This document shows, piece after piece, positions 7,591-17,205 of a stretch of 64,000 nucleotides of DNA. The notes below the pieces were generated by a model. It made no database searches. It saw nothing but the letters and a program-made list of their open reading frames with translations, and was not told the origin of the DNA. The translations under genes and the position numbers were made by a program. The DNA is from Larkinella sp. C7 (GTDB lineage Bacteria; Bacteroidota; Bacteroidia; Cytophagales; Spirosomataceae), in assembly GCF_006149005.1 (NCBI RefSeq), contig NZ_VBSL01000007.1, positions 62,001 to 126,000 of the forward strand, written 5' to 3'. The stretch's first letter is position 1; each line of letters starts with the position of its first letter.

Positions 7591-10476
7591 TTAGTCGTTT
7601 TTAGCGGGCGTAAGCAGAGACGTTTCGGCCTGAAACAACTGGTTTACCTGATCGAGTGCCAGCTCGTTCGCGGGTTTAAACTGGCCGCTGTTCATGTAGT
7701 TCAGCAGGCTGTATTTCAACTGCCGGGCGGCCGGGCGTTTGGCCAGATCACTTTCCAGATCGATGCTGCATATCAGCAATTTTCCCTTGCCAACCCGGCC
7801 TTCAAACGCCAGCGACAACCGGCGGTTTTCAAACCAGGTATCAATCGGCTGAATCAGCGGACGGAGGTTTTTCGGAAAATCGTTCAGAATGACGGTTTGG
7901 GAATGGCTGACCAGATCCTGCCACTGGTAGTTGCTGCTGGCTTCGGTCGGGAAGCTGGCAAACAGCGGGTGAGCCGGATTGCAAACCAGACCAAGCGTGT
8001 GTGGAGCCTGCCCCTTGGTCCAGGATGTGTTCCAGAAAACACTCGAAAATCCAATCTCCACTTCGGCCCCTTTGCCTTTTTTGACGTGTCCGTAGGGCAG
8101 CAACAGAACGTTCGCACCGTTCTGCAATTGATTGACGACATCGGGCGTCAAGGTGTGGGCAACGATGACTTTCCCCGTAGCCGCATCGGCGTTAACACCC
8201 GCCGGATAGACCCAGAAATTCCAGGAATTCGTACTCTCAGCCCCTTTCAACGCGACTTTCAGCGTAAGCATCTCCGGTTTTTTGAATCCCGCGAGCGGCA
8301 ATTGAATGGTCCCGACCGACTGGAGGTTGTCAATCGCTATTTTATCTTTGGTTAACGAACCACTCCGTTTCACTTTTCCGGCTGCATCCAGCACCTGCCA
8401 GAGCACGGTTTGGTTGGTCAATTCGCCCGCGCCAAAGTGAGCGATTTCCACAGCCGCCTGAAGTGTTTCATTGTTTTCATACACGAGCTTTTCCATGCGT
8501 GCCAGCAAAACCGTCGGGCTGCAAAACGTGCGGTATTCCTCGGGAGTCGTGTAGCCTTTGGATTCCCAGAAAACATCCAGCGCGCCCACCAGCGCGGTGC
8601 CCTGTCCCGGAAAATCGTGCAAGCCCAGCAACTGAAAACCGGCAAAACCGGGCGTTCGCAGAGCCGCTTCGATGTCGGCTTTGTAGCAGAGCGTCTGCAA
8701 GCGACCCGACGAGTGCAGAAACGCTTCGGCCTGATCGCCCATGCCGTTGGCTTCGAGCGTTTCTCTGAAGATTTCAAAATTTTTCGCCCGCACCACGCCG
8801 GTGTATTTGGCAATCTCCTTGAAATTCGGATAAACGCACCATTGCCCGATTTCGTGGCTGACGTAGGGAGCCGTAGCGGTTTTGGTAATCTCGCGCCAGT
8901 CGTAGCTGGTTTTGGGCGTTCCCGCGTTGATGATGCTTTTCACACCCTCGCCCCACCGCTGAATCCGGGCGTCGGAATGGATATGAAACTGGCTTTCAGG
9001 AATCATCGGCCAGCCCGCGCCACTGGTGTAGAGTCGGCGGTTGTCTTTCTGTTTGAAGTGATCGACCCAGCGACCCAGAAACTCGTTCTGCTCGGGTCCG
9101 GCCGGTTCATTGCCGTACGACATCATGCAGAACGACGGGTGATTGCCGTACGCTTTCAGCATGCGTTCCGATTCCTGGTAAATGAAATCGTCGATCACGC
9201 CACCGGTTCCGACGGCGCTGCTCTGGTTGGCCCAAAGCGGACTTTCTACGTACAGATACACGCCAAGCCGGTCGGCCACGTCGAAAGCCGCTTCGGGCGG
9301 GCACCACGAGTGGAAGCGCAGGTGATTCAGGCCGTAACTTTTGGCGGTTTTCATGATTTTTTCCCAATACGGTTCCGTGGTTGGCGGATAGCCCGTCAGC
9401 GGAAACGTAGCGCATTCGACGTCGCCCCGCAGAAAAATCGGACGACCGTTGATGGCCAGCCGCGTTCCGCTCGTACCCATTTCGCGCATTCCGAACGTCA
9501 CCTCCCGTTCCGATAGCAACTCGCCCTGATCGCTGACCAGCCGAACCTGCAGTTTGTACAGGTTGGGGTTGAACTCGTCCCAAAGCTGTGGATTGGGTAT
9601 GGCATACGACGGAGTCAACGTGGTTTCTTCGCTGTTGAACCGAACGGGCTGCGTGAATTCCGGCAAAGCCGCGCCATTTTTTTGCAAATTCCGGGCCTGT
9701 AGAATCAGCTTCCCCTGAAATTCCTGGTGCCGGGGCTGGCGAAGCGCCAGCGACACGTTGATCGATTGAGTCGCCAGATTTGGAAAGGCCTGAACGTTTT
9801 CAATATACGTTGGGGCTTCAGTGGTTAACGACAAATCACCGACCAGCCCATTCCAGTTGGTTTGCGTATGATCAGCAACGCTGTGAGAATTGGGGCCAAT
9901 GTGCAGTTTATACCGGTTATCGACCCGAATGGCGATGGTATTGTTGCCCGGTCGCAGGTGTTTGGTCAGGTCGAACTGGTGGGGAGCCACGAGGGAGTTG
10001 CGTGTGCCGCAGAACTGGCCATTAACGTATACCATCGTTTCCCAATGGCAGCGTTCCAGATTCAGCGTGATGCGTTTTTTGGCCCAGTTGGCGGGAATTT
10101 CGATTTGGCGTCGATACCAGGCCGGGCCGGCGTAATACTTGACGGACTGGAGCCAGAACGGTATTTTGATGGGGTTTTCCCGGTATTTTTTGTAGCTGTC
10201 CGCGAAAAAATACGTGCTATCGATGACATCGCCCACCCAGGGTGTTTGCAGGGTAATGTCATTTCCTTTTCCGTTTTCCGTTAAAGAACCCGGCAGTTTC
10301 ACCCGATCGGGGTAGGTTCCTTGCCACCAGTGTTCCCGCAAACCCAGATCGGCGGGGTCTAAACGAAGTTGCCACTCTCCGGCGAGCGAAAGTTTGGGTT
10401 GACTGACGGCTTGTGTAGAATTGGCAAGCCAGCTTCCGATTGAAAGGATAAAAATGAATAGTCCCCTTTTTTGCAT
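7591..10476 (-). CDS. Secreted glycoside hydrolase family 2 protein (beta-galactosidase/beta-glucuronidase-like)
   Basis: I chose the ATG at 10476 because it opens directly into a signal peptide ('MQKRGLFIFILSIGSWLANS'); an in-frame ATG at 10506 would add ten residues before it. The mature protein has the GH2 order: sugar-binding jelly roll (about 20-210, 'WYRRQIEIP', 'YVNGQFCG'), immunoglobulin-like sandwich, then TIM barrel from about 330 ('LAINGRPIFLRGD', 'GLNHLRFHSWCPPEAAFDVADRLG'). The acid/base is the Glu of 'YGNEPAGPEQ' (residue 457); the likely nucleophile is the Glu of 'SHEIGQW' (542). The C-terminal 350 residues form an extra beta-rich/glutamine-amidotransferase-like region. It would cleave a terminal beta-linked sugar in the periplasm or outside. 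At 961 residues it is longer than basic GH2 enzymes. Linkage specificity is unknown. Confidence 0.9.
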   Translation of the reverse strand: MQKRGLFIFILSIGSWLANSTQAVSQPKLSLAGEWQLRLDPADLGLREHWWQGTYPDRVKLPGSLTENGKGNDITLQTPWVGDVIDSTYFFADSYKKYRENPIKIPFWLQSVKYYAGPAWYRRQIEIPANWAKKRITLNLERCHWETMVYVNGQFCGTRNSLVAPHQFDLTKHLRPGNNTIAIRVDNRYKLHIGPNSHSVADHTQTNWNGLVGDLSLTTEAPTYIENVQAFPNLATQSINVSLALRQPRHQEFQGKLILQARNLQKNGAALPEFTQPVRFNSEETTLTPSYAIPNPQLWDEFNPNLYKLQVRLVSDQGELLSEREVTFGMREMGTSGTRLAINGRPIFLRGDVECATFPLTGYPPTTEPYWEKIMKTAKSYGLNHLRFHSWCPPEAAFDVADRLGVYLYVESPLWANQSSAVGTGGVIDDFIYQESERMLKAYGNHPSFCMMSYGNEPAGPEQNEFLGRWVDHFKQKDNRRLYTSGAGWPMIPESQFHIHSDARIQRWGEGVKSIINAGTPKTSYDWREITKTATAPYVSHEIGQWCVYPNFKEIAKYTGVVRAKNFEIFRETLEANGMGDQAEAFLHSSGRLQTLCYKADIEAALRTPGFAGFQLLGLHDFPGQGTALVGALDVFWESKGYTTPEEYRTFCSPTVLLARMEKLVYENNETLQAAVEIAHFGAGELTNQTVLWQVLDAAGKVKRSGSLTKDKIAIDNLQSVGTIQLPLAGFKKPEMLTLKVALKGAESTNSWNFWVYPAGVNADAATGKVIVAHTLTPDVVNQLQNGANVLLLPYGHVKKGKGAEVEIGFSSVFWNTSWTKGQAPHTLGLVCNPAHPLFASFPTEASSNYQWQDLVSHSQTVILNDFPKNLRPLIQPIDTWFENRRLSLAFEGRVGKGKLLICSIDLESDLAKRPAARQLKYSLLNYMNSGQFKPANELALDQVNQLFQAETSLLTPAKND

Positions 10477-10596
10477 TGTGAACCCGATCTGGCGGTTTAT
10501 GATCACCCGTGATCTACCTAATCGTCATGCAAAAAAGACAAATTCATATAAAATAAACCATAGAGTTTATTTGGGAAAAGATGGATAATTTAACGG

Positions 10597-10635
10597 AAAT
10601 GCCGGCCACCCTCAACCAGAGGGTGGCCGGCATTT
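10597..10635 (-). terminator. Strong hairpin downstream of the porP/sprF-like gene
   Basis: Perfect 16 bp arms (10597-10612 and 10620-10635, beginning AAATGCCGGCC) enclose a 7 nt loop. The hairpin begins 15 bp after the stop of the minus-strand gene at 10651. There is no long U tract beyond A/T flanks, so it may act as terminator or as an mRNA 3'-end stabiliser. Confidence 0.75.
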
Positions 10636-10650
10636 CACGAAACAAAGCGA

Positions 10651-11685
10651 TTAGAATTTCGGGCAGGAAAGCTGCTTGCGAGCTTTGCGGTTTTTCGGTT
10701 TGCCCGAAGGAAAATTCTCGAAGGTATACGACAGCGAAATTTCATGAGCACCCCCGCTGCCTGGTCCGAGCGAGGAGATGGTGGCATCGTAGCTATAGCC
10801 AATCGAAAAATTGTCCTGACGAAAACCGGCCAACACAATCAGTGATTCGCGGTTGGTGACGCTCGGAGCATATTTTTTCAATGGCAAACCACGGTACCAC
10901 AGCCCGACCACCATCGGCGAATAGGTCATGTAAACGCCCAGATCCAGTTGGTCGTACTTGCCCTGATACCGGTAGTTGATCGCGGGGGATATCGTTTTTT
11001 CACGATCCCATTCGTCGCCCAGGCCGGTGAAACCCGCGAAGGGAATCCGCAGCCCGGCGTGGACGCTCCCTTTCATCGGAAGACGGCTTTCGTCGCTCAG
11101 GACAAAAACGCCCTGATTGGGTCGCCCGAGGTGGTGAGCCGCCACACCGATCCAATACCAGTCGGAATACAGCAAACCGCCGGTTGAAAAATCCAGATAA
11201 GAAAGCGTTGGTGAGCCGTTGGAAACCACGGGGTCGGTGGTGGGATTGCCGGTAAAGCCGCCGTTGTTATACTGGTCGCCAAAGGTGAGGCCAAACCAGT
11301 TGATCGAGCGGTTTACGTAGGAGCCCTGAACGCCCAGCCGCACGAACGTCTGTTCGGCCAATTGAATCTGGTAGGAATATTGTAATCCAATGTCGGTGGA
11401 ACGGATGCGCCCCTGACCCTGGTTATCGCTTTGCAGCATCAGGCCGACCCCGCTGTTGTAGCGGTCGAAATAGTGATCGACACTCACCATGGAGGTCACG
11501 TAATTGGTCACGGCGGGCCATTGGTTCCGGTAGTTGACCGTTACCCGTGGCGCCAGGGCCGAACCGGCAAAAGCCGGGTTTAAGTACATGGGAGCCGCAT
11601 AGAACTGCGAAAACTGCGGATCCTGCGCCCAAACCGTTCCGGCGATCAGCAAGCCAAAGAGGAGAAGAAGGTAACGTTTTAACAT
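10651..11685 (-). CDS. PorP/SprF family type IX secretion membrane protein
   Basis: The 344-residue protein opens with a signal peptide ('LLLLFGLLIAGTVWAQ') followed immediately by the PorP/SprF hallmark 'DPQFSQFYAAPMYLNPAFAGS'. The remainder is a run of amphipathic beta strands typical of an outer membrane barrel; 'FSIGYSYD' and 'GSGGAHEISLSY' near the C-terminus are also characteristic. PorP/SprF proteins work with the type IX secretion system; in Flavobacterium johnsoniae SprF is needed for secretion of SprB. It is divergent from a large protein with a type B C-terminal domain (11936), which makes that protein its likely dedicated cargo. A strong hairpin follows the gene. Confidence 0.92.
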   Translation of the reverse strand: MLKRYLLLLFGLLIAGTVWAQDPQFSQFYAAPMYLNPAFAGSALAPRVTVNYRNQWPAVTNYVTSMVSVDHYFDRYNSGVGLMLQSDNQGQGRIRSTDIGLQYSYQIQLAEQTFVRLGVQGSYVNRSINWFGLTFGDQYNNGGFTGNPTTDPVVSNGSPTLSYLDFSTGGLLYSDWYWIGVAAHHLGRPNQGVFVLSDESRLPMKGSVHAGLRIPFAGFTGLGDEWDREKTISPAINYRYQGKYDQLDLGVYMTYSPMVVGLWYRGLPLKKYAPSVTNRESLIVLAGFRQDNFSIGYSYDATISSLGPGSGGAHEISLSYTFENFPSGKPKNRKARKQLSCPKF

Positions 11686-11935
11686 AACTGTATCTTTAGT
11701 GCAAACAACTTGCCAAACTGGTTCCGGGAAAACACTAAAACATAAACGTTTTTTTACCGTAAAATTGCACTTGACCGCCTAGATAAAGGTAGTAGTAACG
11801 GATGAAACGGATGAATGGAGTCCTATAAAATTTTTATAGCTGCCGTTTCGTTTACAATAACGTACTGCCGACCTTCACTGTTATGTTCACAGCCACTGGG
11901 AAAACCGGCAACCTACTTGATTTTATTAGCAGCGA

Positions 11936-14900
11936 ATGACAACCTATACAGGAATGGTACGGCGGTTGGGATGGATGCTTCTGTGTTGGGGGCTGTTTGC
12001 CGGTATGGCCCGGGCGCAGTCGGGCATTAAGGTGAGCGGCAAGCTTTGCATTCCGGATCCATCTTGCGAGAATGGCCCCGCCGTGATGTTTGAAGATACC
12101 GTGCCGAATGTACGCTCCCGAACGTGGGATTTTGGTGACCCTTCTACTGCTGCGGATACGTCCACGGCGGCAAAACCGAGTTATGCCTATAAAAACCCCG
12201 GAGACTATACGGTTTCGGTGACCCGAACACTGCAGAATGGGTCAACACTGCGCACGGATACGACGATCACAATCGGCGTCCCGCCTACCCAGTTTCAGAA
12301 CTGGCGGACGGACACCATGCTTTGTAACGGTCAGAAAATCACGCTCGATCCATATCCCAACGGCGCTCCGGCGGGTGCCAGTTTTCTCTGGTATCCCAAA
12401 GGCGACACGACGCAGACCATTCAGGTCGACAGCGCGGGCTGTTATTCGGTGGAAGTCTGGATTGGTACACAGGCGGATAAACAGAAAGTCTGCTCGGTGG
12501 AAGACCGGATCAATGTGCAGGTCTGCGGACAGCGGCCGGAACAGCAAGGGGCCAAGTGGTATTTCGGAAACAATGCCGGGATCGACTTCTCCGGCGGCAG
12601 TCCCACACCGCTCGACGACGGAAAACTCAACACCATCGAAGGTTCGTCGTCAATCTCCAACACCAAAGGACAACTTCTGTTTTATACCGGCGGGGTGCTC
12701 ATTTACGACAAAAACGGCAATCTGATGAAACCGCTCAACCCGGCAGATACCGCCCAGTTGCAGGGGAGTCAGACCTCGACGCAGTCGGCCCTGATTGTGC
12801 CGCAACCCACCTGTAAAGGCTGTGAATACCTCTACCGGGTGTATACAACCTCCGAAATCAACGGCAAAAAAATCCTGAGTGTCAGCGTGGTCGACATGCG
12901 GTATAACCAGGGAACGGGTGCCATTATTGAAAAAAATACGCTGGTCGATTCGCTGACGACGGAACGACTGGCTTCGGTGCGGAACGACCGCGATACAACC
13001 TACTGGGTCATTTCCCACGATTATGGCAATAACAAATTTCAGGTCTACCATGTGACGAAAGCCGGAGTTGAAGGACCGGAAGAATATGCCCTCGGAATGC
13101 CCCACGACACCACGACGAAGGGCGAAGGTTACATGAAAATTGGTCCGGCAGATACGACCGGCAACGGAAACCGCCCCATCGCGGTGGTGGTGCCCGGCCC
13201 ACCCACCAACTACGTCGAAGTGTTTACCTTTAACGATTCGACCGGAGTCATGACGGCTGGGCCAGCCATCAACATTGGTCCCGCCCCGCCCAAAGCCTAC
13301 GGGGTCGAGTTTTCGCCGGATGGGTCGAAACTCTACGTTTCGTTACAGGGCGATACGGCCAATGCGTCCCAGATTCTGATTTATGACCTCACGAATCCGG
13401 ACCCTGCCGCCATTGAAGCGTCCAAAACCGTGCTCGACAGTACCCGAAGCCGACAATACGGGGCCTTACAAATTGGCTCCGACGGAAAAATTTACGTGGC
13501 CATCAAGGATGGAACCAGTCTGGGCGTGATCGACAACCCGAACGATGAACTGCTGGCCCCCGCCACCTTCGACCCGAATGGACTCAATCTGAACGGCCCC
13601 ACCAGCCAGTTGGGTTTGCCCAACATGGTCGCCAACTTCAACGAACCGTCCAGTTCTCCCGGTTTTTCGTACGCCGACACCTGCGCCGGTTCGCCCACGC
13701 AGTTTACGGTGACGCCCATGTGTCCGCCGTTGAAGGACAATTATACCTGGAATTGGGGCGACAACAGTGCACCCTTTAGTTCGACGGCCACGCAGGCTAC
13801 GCACACCTACAACGAACCGGGGGTGTATTCGGTCAGTCTGCGTATCGTGACCATGCGGTCGGATGGGGGAATCTGTAAGGACACGGTTATCACACAGGAT
13901 GTTACCATTGTTCGGACGCCTGACCCGATTAATCTGGGGCCAGACATTGACAGTTGCAAGAATATGGTGACGCTGGATGCCAAAGTGGAGGCCAGTGTCT
14001 ACATCTGGATCCGAAACGGGCGATTGATACGAGGGTATAATGAACGAACGTTGCCCGTGACCGTGCCCGGATCGCCGGGTTATAACGGCATAACATCCGG
14101 AACTTTCGTTGTCATTGCGGCCAATGGCGGTTGTTTTTCAAGTGATACGATTCGAGTTTCATTGCGCCGTCCGCCCAATTTCACGCTGGGTCCCGACACC
14201 ACGCTCTGTCTGAACAGTTCCCTGACGCTGACCGCCCGGGGCAGTGGCTGGAACAGCTTCCAGTGGAGCAACGGTTCGACCGAGCGGGAAACCACGATTA
14301 CCCAAGCCGGAACGTATTCGGTCATTGTTCGGGATGTGAACGGCTGCGAGAATACCGACACCGTGGCGGTGGTTGCTTTACCCAAACCGGTCGTTACGGC
14401 TTTCATGACTCCTCCCACGGGTTGTACGACGACGGACGGAAGCATCCGGCTCAGCGTTGGATCGGCCACGGTTCGGCGGTTTGAGTGGAGTTCTGGCGGG
14501 CAACCGCTCAGTGATACGACCGCGCTGTTGCAGGGTATCCGCGATGGTGAGTATACCGTTCGGATCATCAGCGACAACGCCTGTACGGTCGACACGACCT
14601 TGACGCTGCGATCCAACAACAGCATTGAGGTTCAGGCCGATCCGCAGACGGCATTGTGTACGGTTCCGCAGAGCGGCTCGATTCAACTCACGATTGTGCG
14701 GGGACGACCGACGGAGTTTATCTGGCGGGACGCCAATGGTGTTGTGGTGGGCAACGGTTCCGGTCTGACGGGCATCAACGGTGGCGTTTATAGCCTTGAA
14801 GCCCGCGATACGGGGGGCTGTCTGGATACGCTGAACAACATCCGGGTTCCGGTCGATACCACCGGTTTTGTTTCCCTGGGGCCTGATCGGGGCAAATGCA

Positions 14901-16027
14901 TTGGCGATACGGTCCAATTGTCGACGCTGGTGCAAACGCCAGGCGATGTTTACCTCTGGAACAGCGGTCAGACTACCCCTTCGATCAATGTAACGACGGC
15001 TGGCCCTTACCGCCTGACGGTTCGCAACTCGATTACGGGTTGCCAGGGGTCTGACGAAGTAGTGGTTACTTTCAACGCCAAACCGGTTGTGGAAGCCGGG
15101 CTTCCGCAGGAAATATGCGCCAATTCGCCCAGTTTTACACTCAGTGGTGCGACACCCCTGGGGGGATTCTGGACGGGCCGGGGCGTCGACAGTACGGGGC
15201 GTTTCACTCCCGCCGATAGTCTGGCCGGGCCGAACCCCATTGTGCTAACCTATTCAGCTTCTCAGGGCGGTTGTGTCGCTTTCGACCGTAAGATTGTCTT
15301 TGTTCAGGTTCCGCCGACGGTGAGCCTGGGTCCCGATACGACGCTTTGCCCATCGCCAACGCTCCGACTGGAAGTAACGGCATCACCGGGGGCAACGTAT
15401 CGGTGGTCGACGGGAGCCACCACGTCGTCGATTCAACCCACCACATCCGGTAGTTATTCCGTGGTAGCCACATCCGGGGCCTGTACGGCGACCGATGAAG
15501 TGAATCTGACCTTTCTGCCGCTCCCGTCTTTCGATCTGACGCGTGAGGTTCCGTTGTGTGTCGGCGATCAGGGCCGGGCGGTTTTGCAGGTATCGGGAAA
15601 CAGTACGCAGACGTATTTCTGGCCCCATTCCGGTGACACAACGCCCCGAATAACCGTTCTTGAGGTAGGCCGTTATGCCGTTCGGGTGACAGGTGCTAAT
15701 GGCTGTGCGGCTCTGGATACGGCGGTGGTGGTAGACAAGTGCGAGCCCCGGGTCGTGATCCCCGATGCCTTTACGCCGAACGGCGACGGCAACAATGATT
15801 TACTGGATGTTTTTACGTCTTACGTAACGGATTTTGAGCTTCGGGTCTTTAATCGCTGGGGTGAAGTGATTTTCGTTTCCAATGATCCGGAACAAAAATG
15901 GGATGGCAATTACCGGGGACAGGCCTATCCGTCGATGGTGTATGCCTATACGGTAAACTTCAAAAGTCTCTATTATCCGGAGCGGCCAAAAGTGCTGAAA
16001 CGCGGTTCGATTCTGCTGGTTCGATAG
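11936..16027 (+). CDS. Giant PKD/Ig-repeat surface protein with type B (gliding-associated) C-terminal sorting domain
   Basis: The 1363-residue protein has a signal peptide ending near 'GMARAQ'; the ATG at 11954 ('MVRRLGWMLLCW') is an equally good start. Order of parts: a PKD-like domain (about 30-105), a short Cys-containing Ig module, a beta-propeller-like region (about 205-565; 'AKWYFGNNAGIDFSGGSP' and 'GVEFSPDGSKLYVS'), a second PKD ('YTWNWGDNSAPF'), then tandem Ig-like modules, four of which start with an LGPD-x3-C signature (about 665, 749, 980, 1130). The last 90 residues ('VVIPDAFTPNGDGNNDLLDVF', 'FNRWGEVIF', 'WDGNYRGQAYPSMVYAY') are the gliding motility-associated type B domain that directs type IX export. 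It probably acts as a cell-surface adhesin or polymer binder (inference). The divergent porP/sprF-like gene is the probable partner. Confidence 0.93.
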   Translation: MTTYTGMVRRLGWMLLCWGLFAGMARAQSGIKVSGKLCIPDPSCENGPAVMFEDTVPNVRSRTWDFGDPSTAADTSTAAKPSYAYKNPGDYTVSVTRTLQNGSTLRTDTTITIGVPPTQFQNWRTDTMLCNGQKITLDPYPNGAPAGASFLWYPKGDTTQTIQVDSAGCYSVEVWIGTQADKQKVCSVEDRINVQVCGQRPEQQGAKWYFGNNAGIDFSGGSPTPLDDGKLNTIEGSSSISNTKGQLLFYTGGVLIYDKNGNLMKPLNPADTAQLQGSQTSTQSALIVPQPTCKGCEYLYRVYTTSEINGKKILSVSVVDMRYNQGTGAIIEKNTLVDSLTTERLASVRNDRDTTYWVISHDYGNNKFQVYHVTKAGVEGPEEYALGMPHDTTTKGEGYMKIGPADTTGNGNRPIAVVVPGPPTNYVEVFTFNDSTGVMTAGPAINIGPAPPKAYGVEFSPDGSKLYVSLQGDTANASQILIYDLTNPDPAAIEASKTVLDSTRSRQYGALQIGSDGKIYVAIKDGTSLGVIDNPNDELLAPATFDPNGLNLNGPTSQLGLPNMVANFNEPSSSPGFSYADTCAGSPTQFTVTPMCPPLKDNYTWNWGDNSAPFSSTATQATHTYNEPGVYSVSLRIVTMRSDGGICKDTVITQDVTIVRTPDPINLGPDIDSCKNMVTLDAKVEASVYIWIRNGRLIRGYNERTLPVTVPGSPGYNGITSGTFVVIAANGGCFSSDTIRVSLRRPPNFTLGPDTTLCLNSSLTLTARGSGWNSFQWSNGSTERETTITQAGTYSVIVRDVNGCENTDTVAVVALPKPVVTAFMTPPTGCTTTDGSIRLSVGSATVRRFEWSSGGQPLSDTTALLQGIRDGEYTVRIISDNACTVDTTLTLRSNNSIEVQADPQTALCTVPQSGSIQLTIVRGRPTEFIWRDANGVVVGNGSGLTGINGGVYSLEARDTGGCLDTLNNIRVPVDTTGFVSLGPDRGKCIGDTVQLSTLVQTPGDVYLWNSGQTTPSINVTTAGPYRLTVRNSITGCQGSDEVVVTFNAKPVVEAGLPQEICANSPSFTLSGATPLGGFWTGRGVDSTGRFTPADSLAGPNPIVLTYSASQGGCVAFDRKIVFVQVPPTVSLGPDTTLCPSPTLRLEVTASPGATYRWSTGATTSSIQPTTSGSYSVVATSGACTATDEVNLTFLPLPSFDLTREVPLCVGDQGRAVLQVSGNSTQTYFWPHSGDTTPRITVLEVGRYAVRVTGANGCAALDTAVVVDKCEPRVVIPDAFTPNGDGNNDLLDVFTSYVTDFELRVFNRWGEVIFVSNDPEQKWDGNYRGQAYPSMVYAYTVNFKSLYYPERPKVLKRGSILLVR

Positions 16028-16049
16028 TGCAAATATGCCCGAAATTCTG

Positions 16050-16057
16050 TATATTTG
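16050..16057 (+). promoter_or_regulatory. Putative -7 box (TATATTTG) upstream of ruvB
   Basis: An exact TAnnTTTG match 81 nt upstream of the ruvB start; no convincing TTTG element is found at the expected distance. Confidence 0.35.
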
Positions 16058-16138
16058 AATGAAAACAACGCTTGGATAAGTACTTGAAAAACAGGCTTAT
16101 TTTAAGTATAAACAACAAATACGTCCATTCAAATACCG

Positions 16139-17167
16139 ATGCGGAAAGACATTTTGAAAGGTACCAACGAAGGGATGACGGCGACCGAAAAGGAGATTGA
16201 ACGCGCTTTGCGGCCGCTGTCATTCGAAGACTTTACGGGTCAGGCCAAAATACTCGAAAACCTGCGGATTTTTGTACAGGCCGCTCTCCAGCGTGGCGAA
16301 GCGCTCGACCACGTGCTGCTCCACGGCCCTCCGGGTTTGGGCAAAACCACCCTCTCGCACATCGTTGCCAATGAACTGAATGCCAGCATCAAGATGACCT
16401 CCGGCCCGGTGCTCGACAAGCCGAGCGACCTCGCCGGTTTGCTGACCAATTTGCAGGAAAACGATGTGCTGTTTATCGACGAGATTCACCGGCTCAACCC
16501 CGTGGTGGAAGAATACCTGTACTCGGCGATGGAAGATTACAAAATCGACATCATGCTCGATTCCGGCCCGAACGCGCGAACCGTTCAGATCAAACTGAAC
16601 CCGTTTACGCTGATCGGAGCCACCACCCGCGCCGGGTTGCTGACGTCGCCGTTGCGGGCGCGGTTTGGGATCAATGCCCGGCTGGAATATTACGATGCGG
16701 CTTTGCTGACCACGATTGTAAACCGGTCGGCGGCTATTCTGGGAACGCCTATTGAGGCCGATGGGGCTTACGAAATTGCCCGCCGGAGTCGCGGAACGCC
16801 CCGGATTGCCAACAACCTGCTTCGCCGGACGCGCGATTTTGCGCAGGTGAAAGGCAAAGGCATCATTACGGTTGCGATTGCCGAAATGGCTCTGCGGGCG
16901 CTCGATGTGGACCAGAATGGTCTGGATGAGATGGACAACCGGATTCTGACGACGATCATTGATAAATTCAAAGGTGGGCCGGTCGGGCTGTCGACCATTG
17001 CGACGGCCTGTGGCGATGAGGCCGAAACGATCGAGGAAGTATACGAACCGTTTTTAATTCAGGAAGGCTATCTGAAACGAACGTCGCGGGGGAGGGAAGC
17101 GACTGAAAAGGCGTATAAACACCTGGGCATTGTGCCCGCATATCGGGACGGGGAGTTGTTCTCCTGA
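16139..17167 (+). CDS. ruvB: Holliday junction branch migration ATPase RuvB
   Basis: The 342-residue AAA+ motor has Walker A 'GPPGLGKTT' (63-71), Walker B 'LFIDEIH' (111-117), a sensor-1 segment 'LIGATTRAG', and the RuvB C-terminal winged helix ending in '[20 protein letters not shown]'. Hexameric RuvB drives branch migration of RuvA-bound Holliday junctions for RuvC cleavage. Length and motifs are canonical. The gene stands alone; ruvA and ruvC are not in the window. A bidirectional terminator follows its stop. Confidence 0.98.
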   Translation: MRKDILKGTNEGMTATEKEIERALRPLSFEDFTGQAKILENLRIFVQAALQRGEALDHVLLHGPPGLGKTTLSHIVANELNASIKMTSGPVLDKPSDLAGLLTNLQENDVLFIDEIHRLNPVVEEYLYSAMEDYKIDIMLDSGPNARTVQIKLNPFTLIGATTRAGLLTSPLRARFGINARLEYYDAALLTTIVNRSAAILGTPIEADGAYEIARRSRGTPRIANNLLRRTRDFAQVKGKGIITVAIAEMALRALDVDQNGLDEMDNRILTTIIDKFKGGPVGLSTIATACGDEAETIEEVYEPFLIQEGYLKRTSRGREATEKAYKHLGIVPAYRDGELFS

Positions 17168-17172
17168 AAAAC

Positions 17173-17204
17173 AAAAAAGGGAAGCGATACTGCTTCCCTT
17201 TTTT
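17173..17204. terminator. Bidirectional intrinsic terminator between ruvB and the ArsR gene
   Basis: 13 bp arms (AAAAAAGGGAAGC at 17173-17185; complement at 17192-17204), 6 nt loop, A tract on one side and T tract on the other, between convergent stops at 17167 and 17206. Confidence 0.92.
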
Positions 17205-17205
17205 G

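Noticed and set aside
8410-9516. Plus-strand frame of 368 codons
   Set aside because: Antisense to the GH2 gene with its catalytic motifs; not a real gene.
11815-12030. A 71-codon frame before the large type IX protein
   Set aside because: It overlaps the start of the large gene in another frame and has no family resemblance.
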